A stretch of DNA of 42,529 nt from Bdellovibrionales bacterium (lineage in GTDB: Bacteria > Bdellovibrionota > UBA1018 > CAIMNF01), in assembly GCA_947462765.1 (NCBI GenBank), contig CANHQK010000015.1, forward strand, positions 1 through 42,529, given 5' to 3'. Of the stretch, positions 1-7,751 are shown one piece after another. Both the position numbers and the translations under genes were made by a program. The notes under the pieces are model-generated. The model worked only from the letters and a program-made list of their open reading frames with translations. It was not told where the DNA came from and did not search any database. Positions within the stretch are counted from its first letter, which is position 1; each line of letters begins with the position of its first letter.

Positions 1-639
1 AGAAAAGCTCAGGGTGCGATCTTGGTCTCCGAGGATTGGGCATTTTTCCAGCATCAAGGATTCGATGAGAAGCAGATCCGGGAGACATTGAAGGATAGCC
101 TGGAGGAGGGACGTTTCACCCGGGGTGCCAGCACCATCACCCAGCAGGTGGTCAAGAACGTCTACCTCAGCCATGAACGGAGTCTGATCCGGAAGATGAG
201 AGAGCTCTGGTTAGCGTCCAAGATTGAAAAAGTGGTGGGAAAAAAGCGGATCCTGGAAGTCTACCTGAACATTGCCGAGATGGGAGAGGGCATCTATGGA
301 GTCGGGCAGGCGAGCCGCAGATATTTCGGCAAATCCCCCGCTGCTCTGACCGCGAAAGAAGGGGCTTTTCTGGCCATGTTGCTGCCTTCTCCTAAGAAAT
401 ATGCTGTTTCGTTCCGGAAGCGGGAGCTCACTCCTTTTGCCAGGAAAAGAGTCCGGGCCATTCTCAACAAACTCGTCATGGCCGGGTACCTCACTCCGGC
501 AGAACGGGACGAGGAGTGGCGGACTCCGCTCTCTTTCGAGGCGAGAACCGATTCGAGTGTTCCGGTTGAGGATGGGTCTGGGGACGAGGAAGAAGATCAG
601 GATTCCCAGGATCAGGATTTGCACTCTGGAAAATCTTGA
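1..639 (+). CDS. Monofunctional peptidoglycan transglycosylase (GT51), 5' partial
   Basis: Polymerises lipid II into glycan strands on the periplasmic side of the inner membrane. The reading frame is open to base 1, so the membrane anchor and the true start lie outside the window. All the GT51 motifs are visible: the SEDWAFFQHQGFD block with the catalytic Glu, RGASTITQQ, RKMRE, and the KKRILEVYLNIAEMG block followed by GVGQASRRYFGK. After the catalytic domain the chain ends in a very acidic tail (DEEEDQDSQDQD) with no transpeptidase domain. Its stop overlaps the TTG start of the downstream transpeptidase gene, so the two are probably translated together and act as a split bifunctional synthase. 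The family is certain; whether it is MtgA or a shortened PBP1 relative is not. Confidence 0.9.
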   Translation, partial: RKAQGAILVSEDWAFFQHQGFDEKQIRETLKDSLEEGRFTRGASTITQQVVKNVYLSHERSLIRKMRELWLASKIEKVVGKKRILEVYLNIAEMGEGIYGVGQASRRYFGKSPAALTAKEGAFLAMLLPSPKKYAVSFRKRELTPFARKRVRAILNKLVMAGYLTPAERDEEWRTPLSFEARTDSSVPVEDGSGDEEEDQDSQDQDLHSGKS

Positions 640-1943
640 GTCACAATCAAGGAATGCGCCACGTTGACAAGGGATCTGTCAATTTTCAAACGCAGTCGAC
701 CGGAATCGTTAAGCTCACGCTGGTGATCGCGTTTTTGGGCGTGATTTTCCTCGGTGGCTGGTACTTCGGTGCCAAGATCGGGAGAGGGGCACCTGGTGCC
801 GCCCATCCCGGTGATCAGGCGCTCCTGACCAAAGAAGAACTCCGGTCCAGGCTGGCCCGCTCCTCCTCCGGGAAAGAGGTCTTCGAATTCAAGCAAAACG
901 AGGTTTCCTTGCCCGGAATCGCTGAGCCGGTGATTCTCGACTATGCTTTCGATCCGAGCCTCCAGGCCATGGCTGAGGACTTACTCGGAAAATACCGGCC
1001 CGATCTGGGTGTGATGGTGGCGATGGACGCTTCGACCGGACGGGTGTTGGCCATGGCGTCGTCCAACAAGTCATTCGATATTGACGGGAATCCAGCCATC
1101 CAAACCACCTTTCCTTCTGCCTCCGTGTTCAAGGTCGTGACCGCTGCTGCCGCGATCGAACAGCAAAAGGCCAACCCGCATACCCTGATCGCCTACGCCG
1201 GGCGTGATCACACTCTCTACAAGTCACAAGTGTTGAAAGAGAAGGTTTCGGGATGGAGGAGGATTTCTTCCCTGAAGGAAGCTTTCGGAAAGTCGATCAA
1301 CACGGTGTTCGGACGTTTGGCGGTCTTCAACATCGGAAAAGAGCCTCTTCGGGCCTTTTCGAATCGCTTCGGATACAATGAGCCGATCGAGTCCGAATTT
1401 CCCGTCGAGCTATCCCGGTCGGCGAATCCGGAAGACTCTTTCGAGCTCGCAGAAATGGCCTCGGGATATACTCAGGATAACGTGATGACCCCGCTTCATG
1501 GCGCGATGATCGCCGCCGCCGTAGCGAACGACGGGGTGATGATGCAACCGTACTTTATAAACGCGGCCTACTTGAAGTCCGGCAAAACCATTTACCGCTC
1601 GGAGCCAGCTCCCCAAGTCAATACCGTCACCCCGGAAACCGCTAAAGAGCTCCGCACCCTCATGGCTGAAACGGTGATCAACGGGACCTCCAAGAAGACC
1701 TTCAGAGGGTTCTTCAGGGGTCGGTTCAGCGAGCTCCAAGTGGGAGGCAAGACCGGTCACCTGACCGACCGTAACTTCAAGGGGCGGGTGGATTGGTTTG
1801 TCGGGTTCGCCCAGGCTCACGGTCGCAAGATCGCGGTTTCAGTCATGACCATGCACAAGAAGTACTGGACGGTGAAATCCTCCTACTTGGCCCGGAGGAC
1901 CTTTGAGACGGCCTTCAGTCAGAAAAAAGTGGCAGAACGCTGA
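636..1943 (+). CDS. Penicillin-binding protein, membrane-anchored transpeptidase
   Basis: Cross-links peptidoglycan stem peptides in the periplasm. One N-terminal membrane segment (about residues 23-46) is followed by a transpeptidase domain with the three serine-acyltransferase motifs in order: SVFK with nucleophile Ser163, SIN at 220-222, and KTG starting at Lys372. There is no GT51 domain and little room for the dimerisation domain of large class B proteins (435 residues). The start used is TTG at 636, which overlaps the upstream stop; an ATG at 654 is possible but its AAGGA lies too close. The pairing with a GT51 gene suggests a class A enzyme divided over two chains. It could instead be a specialised PbpA/FtsI relative. 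Confidence 0.85.
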   Translation: MSHNQGMRHVDKGSVNFQTQSTGIVKLTLVIAFLGVIFLGGWYFGAKIGRGAPGAAHPGDQALLTKEELRSRLARSSSGKEVFEFKQNEVSLPGIAEPVILDYAFDPSLQAMAEDLLGKYRPDLGVMVAMDASTGRVLAMASSNKSFDIDGNPAIQTTFPSASVFKVVTAAAAIEQQKANPHTLIAYAGRDHTLYKSQVLKEKVSGWRRISSLKEAFGKSINTVFGRLAVFNIGKEPLRAFSNRFGYNEPIESEFPVELSRSANPEDSFELAEMASGYTQDNVMTPLHGAMIAAAVANDGVMMQPYFINAAYLKSGKTIYRSEPAPQVNTVTPETAKELRTLMAETVINGTSKKTFRGFFRGRFSELQVGGKTGHLTDRNFKGRVDWFVGFAQAHGRKIAVSVMTMHKKYWTVKSSYLARRTFETAFSQKKVAER

Positions 1944-1995
1944 TCGCAAAAACCTTCGGATTTTCAAGCTTTTGGGGGGCTGGTCGCGGAAGGGT

Positions 1996-2024
1996 TTGAA
2001 ATCCATACAAAAAAGTAGTATTTT
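1996..2024 (+). promoter_or_regulatory. Sigma70-type promoter for iscS-iscA-fdx
   Basis: TTGAAA at 1996-2001 and TATTTT at 2019-2024 are separated by exactly 17 bases. Transcription would start near 2031, giving a leader of about 12 bases before the iscS ATG at 2043. No IscR-type operator was recognised. Confidence 0.6.
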
Positions 2025-2042
2025 GAGTGCCGAAAGTCTTCC

Positions 2043-3239
2043 ATGATTTATCTCGACGGACATTCCACCACTCCTCTCTTGCCCGAAGTTTTCGAGGCGA
2101 TGAAGCCCTATTTTTTGGATTGCTTCGGAAATGCCTCGCAGGGCTTGCACCGCTTCAACTGGGAGGCACGAGCCGGGGTGGATCGTGCCCGGGAGCAGCT
2201 GGCCTCGGCGCTCGGCGTTCGGGATCGGGAGATTATCTTCACCAGTGGGGCGACAGAGGCCAATCACCTGGCCTTGCTCGGTGCCTGGCCGGCCCTGCAG
2301 GCGGCCGGCAAAAAGAGAGTTCTTTCGATTCGGATCGAACATGCCTCGGTTCTCGGGGCTCTCGAACTGATGCAGGAACGGGGATGTCGTGTGGAGTGGA
2401 TCCGTACCGATGCCTCAGGGCGCGTCGACTTCGATCACCTTCGTGTTTTGTTGGGAGAGGATGTGGGTCTCGTTTCAGTGGCCCTGGCCAATCATGAGAT
2501 CGGAACCTTGCAGGACTTGAAGCGCATTTCAGACCTCGCCCGGGGTTACGGGGCGTGGGTCCATACCGATGCGGTTCAGGCTTTCGGAAAGCTCGGATTC
2601 ACTGCCGACTCGATCGGAGCCGATCTCATCACGCTGAGCGCACACAAGATTCGCGGTCCGAAAGGGGTCGGGGCTCTTTATGTCAGACGGAAAAATCCCC
2701 GGATCGAGCTCGAGCCCCTTTACCTCGGTGGAGGGCAGGAACGTGGCTTGCGTCCGGGCACACCCGATACGCCTGCAATCGTTGGCTTCGGCTCGGCCGT
2801 TGAATCCGCCTTCCGTTCTTTTGACCGGGATGTGGAGAGGGTGCGCACACTCCGGGACCGCCTTTGGGCGCATCTGAGCGGTGCGATCGAGGGCTGGGTC
2901 CGGAACAGTCCCCCCGACGGGTTGCCGAACAATCTCAATCTATCCATCCGGGGCGTCGATGGTGCCGCACTTTTCGGGAGACTGAAGCAGGTTGCGGTCA
3001 GCAATGCATCCGCTTGCTTGAACGGGATTCAAGATTACTCGCAGGTTCTGACCGAGCTCGGAGTCGAGCGGGATCTTGCCCGGGCCACGCTCCGGATCGG
3101 GGTCGGCAATTGGAACACCGAAGCGGAGATCGATTTGGCCGCCGAAGAAATTGTCCAGGTGGTCCGGGAACTCCGGGCCATGGAGCTTCGTTTTGCGGAG
3201 CAGACCGGTATTTTTTCAATGAACGGAGAAAAACTATGA
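2043..3239 (+). CDS. iscS: Cysteine desulfurase (IscS/NifS family)
   Basis: PLP enzyme that takes sulfur from cysteine as a persulfide for Fe-S cluster assembly and, probably, tRNA thiolation by MnmA, encoded at 28509-29651. Visible features are the N-terminal YLDGHSTTP, the TSGATEANHLA segment, HTDAVQAFGK, the LSAHKIRGPKG block with PLP-lysine Lys202, and the active-site loop SNASACLNG with Cys325. Length (398) matches IscS. The ATG lies 18 bases after the predicted -10 box; the ribosome site is weak (GAAAG). The stop overlaps the next ATG (ATGA), which couples it to iscA. No iscR, iscU, hscA or hscB is present nearby. Confidence 0.92.
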   Translation: MIYLDGHSTTPLLPEVFEAMKPYFLDCFGNASQGLHRFNWEARAGVDRAREQLASALGVRDREIIFTSGATEANHLALLGAWPALQAAGKKRVLSIRIEHASVLGALELMQERGCRVEWIRTDASGRVDFDHLRVLLGEDVGLVSVALANHEIGTLQDLKRISDLARGYGAWVHTDAVQAFGKLGFTADSIGADLITLSAHKIRGPKGVGALYVRRKNPRIELEPLYLGGGQERGLRPGTPDTPAIVGFGSAVESAFRSFDRDVERVRTLRDRLWAHLSGAIEGWVRNSPPDGLPNNLNLSIRGVDGAALFGRLKQVAVSNASACLNGIQDYSQVLTELGVERDLARATLRIGVGNWNTEAEIDLAAEEIVQVVRELRAMELRFAEQTGIFSMNGEKL

Positions 3240-3565
3240 TCACCATGACCCAACAAGCCATCCAGGAGATCAAAAGGATTCGTGAAGCCGACGCATCCCA
3301 GAACTCAGCCCATTTGAGAGTACGCGTGGTGGGCGGCGGCTGTTCGGGGATGAGTTACAAACTCGATTTCGAAACGGTACCTCCAGCCGGTTCGGATCGG
3401 ATTTTCGAGCAGGAGGGTGTGGCACTCGTGATCGACCCGAAATCACTCTTGTACCTGAGCGGGACCGAGCTGGACTTTTCGGGTGGACTGAACGGCAAGG
3501 GTTTTGTATTCAGTAATCCGAATGCCAAGCGGACCTGCGGATGCGGTTCCAGCTTTTCCACCTGA
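3236..3565 (+). CDS. iscA: A-type iron-sulfur carrier (IscA/ErpA/HesB family)
   Basis: Small 109-residue carrier that receives Fe-S clusters and passes them to client proteins. The three conserved cysteines are at Cys36 (GGGCSGMSY), Cys101 and Cys103 (CGCGSSF near the C terminus), as expected for the family. Start is the ATG at 3236, inside the iscS stop (4-base overlap), preceded by CGGAGAA. The ferredoxin gene begins 14 bases after its stop. ErpA or SufA roles cannot be separated from sequence alone; the iscS-iscA-fdx order supports the IscA name. Confidence 0.9.
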   Translation: MITMTQQAIQEIKRIREADASQNSAHLRVRVVGGGCSGMSYKLDFETVPPAGSDRIFEQEGVALVIDPKSLLYLSGTELDFSGGLNGKGFVFSNPNAKRTCGCGSSFST

Positions 3566-3579
3566 CCAAGAAGGATCCC

Positions 3580-3873
3580 ATGCCTAAAATCAAGTTTCTG
3601 CCCTCCGGAATCGAAGTCCAAGCGAGAGACGGTGAGGCCCTGCTCGACATCGCCCTGGCGAATAATGTCTCGATTCAGCATGCCTGCGGTGGGTTTTGCG
3701 CCTGCACCACCTGTCATTGCGAGGTGGTCGAGGGTGAGGCGAATCTATTGCCTCCGGATGAGGATGAACAAGAGCGTCTCGGCGTACTCGACAACAGGAC
3801 TTCCCACTCGCGCCTCGCTTGCCAGTCGAAGGTGAGGGGAGATGTGGTGGTTCGGGTGGTCAACCCTGAGTAG
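3580..3873 (+). CDS. fdx: 2Fe-2S ferredoxin, adrenodoxin/Isc type
   Basis: Electron carrier for Fe-S cluster assembly. The 97-residue chain carries the ligand pattern C-x5-C-x2-C (Cys36, Cys42, Cys45, in HACGGFCACTTCHC) and a fourth cysteine at Cys81 (RLACQ), matching E. coli Fdx. The ATG at 3580 is chosen over an in-frame upstream ATG at 3541 because AAGGA sits at 3571-3575 and because the upstream start would run into iscA. Its last 14 bases overlap the end of the convergent serpin gene, with no terminator between them. Confidence 0.93.
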   Translation: MPKIKFLPSGIEVQARDGEALLDIALANNVSIQHACGGFCACTTCHCEVVEGEANLLPPDEDEQERLGVLDNRTSHSRLACQSKVRGDVVVRVVNPE

Positions 3874-5050
3874 GATCCAAGACCCGTCCCATAAAGTAGA
3901 TTTCGCCGCTTTTCGGATGGATCAGAAGGAACAAGAAGGGCTCATCGGCATAGAACGGCACCGCTGAACCTTCGAAAAGACTCGAACGTTCAAGCATGAC
4001 AGCCGTTGCAGCAGCTGCCTCGGTGCCTTCCTCCCGGACATCGAGTGAGATCGCTTGAACCACATCGGTCGCCGTCAACTCTCCCGAGGCAAGCACCTTC
4101 GGGAAAGCTCCTTTGATAAACAGCTCTCCGAATCCGGCAGCCTTCATCAGAGGTTGGAGGCTTTGCTTGAGTTTGACCGAAAAGCGGGGCAGGACGAGGT
4201 CAACTTGTCTGTCTTTCCAGTTCGCTCCGATGGTCTTCACGAAGTCGGGTCCGATCCGGCTCTCGATCGACTTCAGGTCAAAACGTTTTTTTGGCAGTCC
4301 GATCCACATGACCAGAGGCGTATCCTGATAGGGAAGCTCCACCCATCTCGAAATCGGGTCCTCCTGAAAACGGAATCGCGCACTCTGTTGCATGAGCGGA
4401 ACGACCTTGGTCGCGTGCGGTGAGGGCTGGAACCTTCCCGGTGCGGTACGATCTTTTGAGAAGGGGCGGGTCCACAGTGCTTTCAGGTAGAGAGTATTGA
4501 GTGCGAGAGCCTGGGTTGAGGGCTGGATCCGGTCAAGAAGCTGGGGGATTTTTCCGCCAGTCGCTTGATTGACCCAGGAATTCAGTTCTTTTAGCTGAAG
4601 GCGGTTCGTCTCCGTCCGGAGATTGGATAGGGACTTCTTGAAGTCGGCATGAATCTGTTTCGGATCCTTGAGCCAGATCGAGTTGGTGATTGAAAATTCG
4701 AAGCTCTTTTTGTTTTTTCGAGTCTCGTCCAGCAGTTCAAACTCGGCAGGGGCGATGGCGGTCTGATTGGCATTCAGCCCGAAAAGTGCCTCGAGTGATT
4801 TTTTTGCACTTCCGGATGCGCCCGGCTGGAGGATGCCGAATGCCATTTTCAGACTGAGTGGCGAAAGCGCCACATTCTTCGGATCGTGTGCAAGCAGACG
4901 GTAGAGATCGAAGACGGATCGGGAGGGTTCGACTATCCGGGCTTCATTCGTGTTGGCAGGGGTCAGCGTTTCGGGTGGTGCTGGGTCGGGAGTCGGTGAC
5001 CGGTTGCAGGAAGAGAGCAGGACCAGGGAGCAAGCGAGTAAGGATCTCAT
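3860..5050 (-). CDS. Serpin (family I4 protease inhibitor), lipoprotein
   Basis: Suicide inhibitor of serine (or cysteine) proteases. A lipobox signal (LLSSC, Cys15) would place it on a membrane facing the periplasm or exterior. The serpin fold is clear: NVALSPLSLKMAFGILQPGA, LNTLYLKALW, VLPRFSVK, and the C-terminal PFLFLLIHPKSGEIYFMGRV. The hinge at residues 340-350 (EEGTEAAAATA) is the small-residue type seen in inhibitory members. By standard numbering P1 falls on Ser356 with Arg355 at P2, so the loop may be cut after Arg355 by trypsin-like enzymes; it is a few residues longer than in antitrypsin. Start: ATG at 5050; a GTG at 5056 is also possible. Neither has a good ribosome site. It ends the long minus-strand run. 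Confidence 0.93.
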   Translation of the reverse strand: MRSLLACSLVLLSSCNRSPTPDPAPPETLTPANTNEARIVEPSRSVFDLYRLLAHDPKNVALSPLSLKMAFGILQPGASGSAKKSLEALFGLNANQTAIAPAEFELLDETRKNKKSFEFSITNSIWLKDPKQIHADFKKSLSNLRTETNRLQLKELNSWVNQATGGKIPQLLDRIQPSTQALALNTLYLKALWTRPFSKDRTAPGRFQPSPHATKVVPLMQQSARFRFQEDPISRWVELPYQDTPLVMWIGLPKKRFDLKSIESRIGPDFVKTIGANWKDRQVDLVLPRFSVKLKQSLQPLMKAAGFGELFIKGAFPKVLASGELTATDVVQAISLDVREEGTEAAAATAVMLERSSLFEGSAVPFYADEPFLFLLIHPKSGEIYFMGRVLDPTQG

Positions 5051-5071
5051 AGACACACTCAGGATAGCACG

Positions 5072-5911
5072 TTACTGCCCGGACTGAGAGCCGATCGAAC
5101 TCTTTGGGTCGAGAATGTCCCGGAGTGAATCACCGAGGAAATGGAAAGCGATCATGGTGATGAAGAGCGCCAATCCCGGGAAAATCATCAAATGAGGATA
5201 GCTCTGGATCCCGCGGAAACCTTCGTTGGCCAGCGTTCCCCAACTGGAATAAGGGGGTTGGAGCCCGAGTCCGACAAACGACAAAAAACTCTCGGTCAGG
5301 ATGTTATTCGGAATTTGAAAGGTGAGCGAGACGATCATCGGTCCGAGCAGGTTCGGAACGATATGCCGGAAGAGAATTCGCCCATGGGTCAAACCGATGG
5401 CCCGACCCGCCTCGACGTAAGGCAGCTCCCGGGCCTGAAGCACCAACGCCCGGACCAGGCGGGCTTGGGTCACCCAGGTGGTCATTCCGATGGCCAGGAA
5501 GATACCGGTGAATCCTCTGCCGAGAAGGAGAGTGAGGAGAATGGCAAGGAGCAACATCGGAAAGATGAAAAACAGGTCCACCAGCCCCATGAGGACCCGG
5601 TCCCAGTTCCCACCGAAGTATCCGGCGACAGCCCCGGTCACGGTTCCCAGTACCAGCGCGAACAGTGCCGTGCAGAAACCGACTGCCAGTGAAAGGCGGG
5701 CCCCGAAAAGAATCCGGCTGAACAGATCGCGCCCGAGGACATCTGTTCCCATCCAAAACCCCGGCACCGGCGGCGAAAGGTTGGGACCCACGGAAACCGC
5801 GTCGTAAGCGAAGGGGGCGACCCAATCAGCAAAAAGTGCGAGCAAGCACAGTACGAAAAGTGCACCGGCACTCCAGACGAACCTCCGGTCTTTCAGGAAA
5901 CGCTTCATCAT
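5072..5911 (-). CDS. Peptide ABC transporter permease, OppC/DppC type
   Basis: Inner-membrane permease of a peptide or nickel type importer. The 279-residue chain has a first membrane segment near residues 15-32, the conserved MGTDVLGRDLFSRILFGAR block, about five further hydrophobic segments, the cytoplasmic EAA loop (EAGRAIGLTHGRILFRHIVPN) that contacts the ATPase, and the typical SFVGLGLQPP and LGDSLRDILDPK ends. The start ATG at 5911 overlaps the stop of the OppB-type gene by 4 bases, and GGAGA precedes it. No ATPase or binding-protein gene is adjacent. The substrate cannot be read from the sequence. Confidence 0.9.
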   Translation of the reverse strand: MMKRFLKDRRFVWSAGALFVLCLLALFADWVAPFAYDAVSVGPNLSPPVPGFWMGTDVLGRDLFSRILFGARLSLAVGFCTALFALVLGTVTGAVAGYFGGNWDRVLMGLVDLFFIFPMLLLAILLTLLLGRGFTGIFLAIGMTTWVTQARLVRALVLQARELPYVEAGRAIGLTHGRILFRHIVPNLLGPMIVSLTFQIPNNILTESFLSFVGLGLQPPYSSWGTLANEGFRGIQSYPHLMIFPGLALFITMIAFHFLGDSLRDILDPKSSIGSQSGQ

Positions 5912-6834
5912 TTCACATTCTCCAAGCGGACCCGCGGATCGATGATTCCATAAGTGAGGTCGACCATCAGGTTGCAGAGGATCAGAATCATCCCGTAAGT
6001 GAGGGTCATGCCCATCACGAGGGGATAATCGCGGTCGATGACCGAAGTCACAAAGTACTGACCGAGTCCGGGGATCTGGAAAATCGTCTCGACCACATAG
6101 CTCCCGGTGATCAGGGAGGCGGTGATCGGCCCGAGCAAGGTCACCACCGGGATGAGAGCATTCCGAAGTGCGTGTTTAAAAATAACCGTGCGCTCGTCGA
6201 GGCCCTTGCTGAAAGCGGTCCGGACGTAGTCCGCATGAAGCACTTCGAGCAGGGTGGTCCGGGTCATCCGTGCAATGATCGCCAGGGGTCGTAAGGCGAG
6301 TGTGGCCACCGGAAGGACCATCGAGAGCTTGTCCTCCCAGAGTGCGGGCGGTAGCCAGCCGAGCCAGCTCGAGAACAGGAGCACGAGAAGGGTGGCAATC
6401 AGGTAGGTCGGCAAGGTGATGCCTGAAACCGCGATAAACATCGACGAGAAGTCGATCCAGGTTCCGCGTTTCCAGGCGGAGAGGATTCCGAGAGACAGTC
6501 CCAGGAGCAATGAAATCAGGAGTGCGATCCCTCCCAATTGGAACGATGCAGGCATCGCCTCCCGGATGATCTCGGTGACGGGCGTGCCGACGTAATGGAA
6601 GGATTCACGCAGGTCTCCGCGCAAAAGGTCGCCAGCCCAGACGAAGAACTGAGTTGCGAGGGGCTGGTTCAATCCGTACTTGGCCTCGATGTTGGCCTGA
6701 ATTTCAGCGGGCCAGACTTTCTCGCCGTCAAACGGCCCCCCCGGTGCCAGCCGGAGCAGGAAGAAAGTCGTCACCACCAGAAAGGCCAGAGTCGCCAGAG
6801 TCTGGATCAGTCTTTTGAGCAGATAGGTCGCCAT
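5908..6834 (-). CDS. Peptide ABC transporter permease, OppB/DppB type
   Basis: Partner permease of the OppC-type protein. It starts with YLLKRLIQTLATLAFLVVTTFFLLRLAPGGP split around the first membrane segment, has the KYGLNQPL region, and the EAA loop as RTAFSKGLDERTVIFKHALRN, then VVETIFQIPGLG and a C-terminal DPRVRL. The ATG at 6834 is preferred to a GTG at 6837 because AGGAGG lies about 4-5 bases before the ATG, which would put it against the GTG. The ATG shares one base with the stop of the upstream DUF429 gene (TGATG), and the 3' end overlaps the OppC gene by 4 bases, so all three are translationally coupled. Confidence 0.9.
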   Translation of the reverse strand: MATYLLKRLIQTLATLAFLVVTTFFLLRLAPGGPFDGEKVWPAEIQANIEAKYGLNQPLATQFFVWAGDLLRGDLRESFHYVGTPVTEIIREAMPASFQLGGIALLISLLLGLSLGILSAWKRGTWIDFSSMFIAVSGITLPTYLIATLLVLLFSSWLGWLPPALWEDKLSMVLPVATLALRPLAIIARMTRTTLLEVLHADYVRTAFSKGLDERTVIFKHALRNALIPVVTLLGPITASLITGSYVVETIFQIPGLGQYFVTSVIDRDYPLVMGMTLTYGMILILCNLMVDLTYGIIDPRVRLENVK

Positions 6835-7751
6835 CACTCCTCCTCGCCTTCCTCGGTCTCGTACGTCGAATCAGGATCCAGCAAGGAGGATTTCGGATGG
6901 CAGATCCAGCCTGACTCGACTGGAAAGCCTTTCGGAGGAGAGACGCATTCTCCCCGGTCTTGCAAGAGCACGGTGTATGCAGAAAGGAAGGCATCGAAAG
7001 CGTTCAGGTTCTGGGTCAGCTTTTTGAGATCCCGATCATAGATGAAAATGTCGAGATTCTCGCACATCCGCTCAATGAGTGTTTGCCTGGCCTGCGCTCC
7101 GTTTTCGATCTGACGGTGCTGGAGGATGGTGCGCTGGGGAATCTTGAGGTGGGGCATGAGCAGGGCGACAGACAGTTTCGGAAGGACCTCGAGCAGTTCA
7201 TAGCGGCGCAAATGGCTTTTCAGAAAATGCATGCGTGCCGAGAGCGGGGCGCGATTGCCCCCGAGGGTCTCGTCGATCTCAAAACGGATTTTCTCCGGGA
7301 TCCTTCCGAGCACCTCGTTCTTCAGGTAAAGCTCGACCGGACGCTGGGTATAAGGCGTGAAATACTCTTTCAGGCGCATATTGCGCTTGGACGCTGTTTT
7401 TTTACGGGGCCGGGCGAGTGAACTCCGGACCGCATGATTCCGCATCCATCGGACTTCCGGAACCGTACAGGCAGCCGGCATCGGACAGGTTTTTCGGGTG
7501 CAGGTGATACAGGGGGGGAGGGTCACGGGAACGTTGACCCCGATCTTCAAATCCGGGTGTCCGTCGGCATGATCGAGCAGGGTTTGGACCAGCACCTCGT
7601 CCGAGCTGGCGGTCTCATCTGCGCCGATCCCCTGATGCACGTCGAGGACAAAGACCTTTTTCTCCTTCGGATAATACTCGAGCACCGCCAATGTGGTTTT
7701 GGCGTTTTTGGCTCCAGAAAGATCGAGGCCCAGATACCGCTTTTGATTCAT
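6834..7751 (-). CDS. DUF429-type protein (predicted RNase H-like fold)
   Basis: Biochemical role unknown. The N terminus YLGLDLSGAKNAKTTLAVLEY matches the first strand of the DUF429 family, a predicted RNase H-like fold, with Asp10 in the place of the first acidic residue. A cysteine cluster follows (PPCITCTRKTCPMPAAC), which could bind metal or only form a local structure. The middle and C-terminal halves are rich in basic residues and helices, and the end is acidic (DSTYETEEGEEE). The start chosen is the ATG at 7751, which overlaps the upstream kinase stop by 4 bases and has CAGGAC before it; a longer reading to 7943 would lie wholly inside the kinase gene. 305 residues. Family assignment is moderately sure; function is not. 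Confidence 0.65.
   Translation of the reverse strand: MNQKRYLGLDLSGAKNAKTTLAVLEYYPKEKKVFVLDVHQGIGADETASSDEVLVQTLLDHADGHPDLKIGVNVPVTLPPCITCTRKTCPMPAACTVPEVRWMRNHAVRSSLARPRKKTASKRNMRLKEYFTPYTQRPVELYLKNEVLGRIPEKIRFEIDETLGGNRAPLSARMHFLKSHLRRYELLEVLPKLSVALLMPHLKIPQRTILQHRQIENGAQARQTLIERMCENLDIFIYDRDLKKLTQNLNAFDAFLSAYTVLLQDRGECVSPPKGFPVESGWICHPKSSLLDPDSTYETEEGEEE

Noticed and set aside
636-654. Frameshift splitting one class A penicillin-binding protein
   Set aside because: The second gene has its own membrane segment before the catalytic domain, which would be out of place in a single fused chain.
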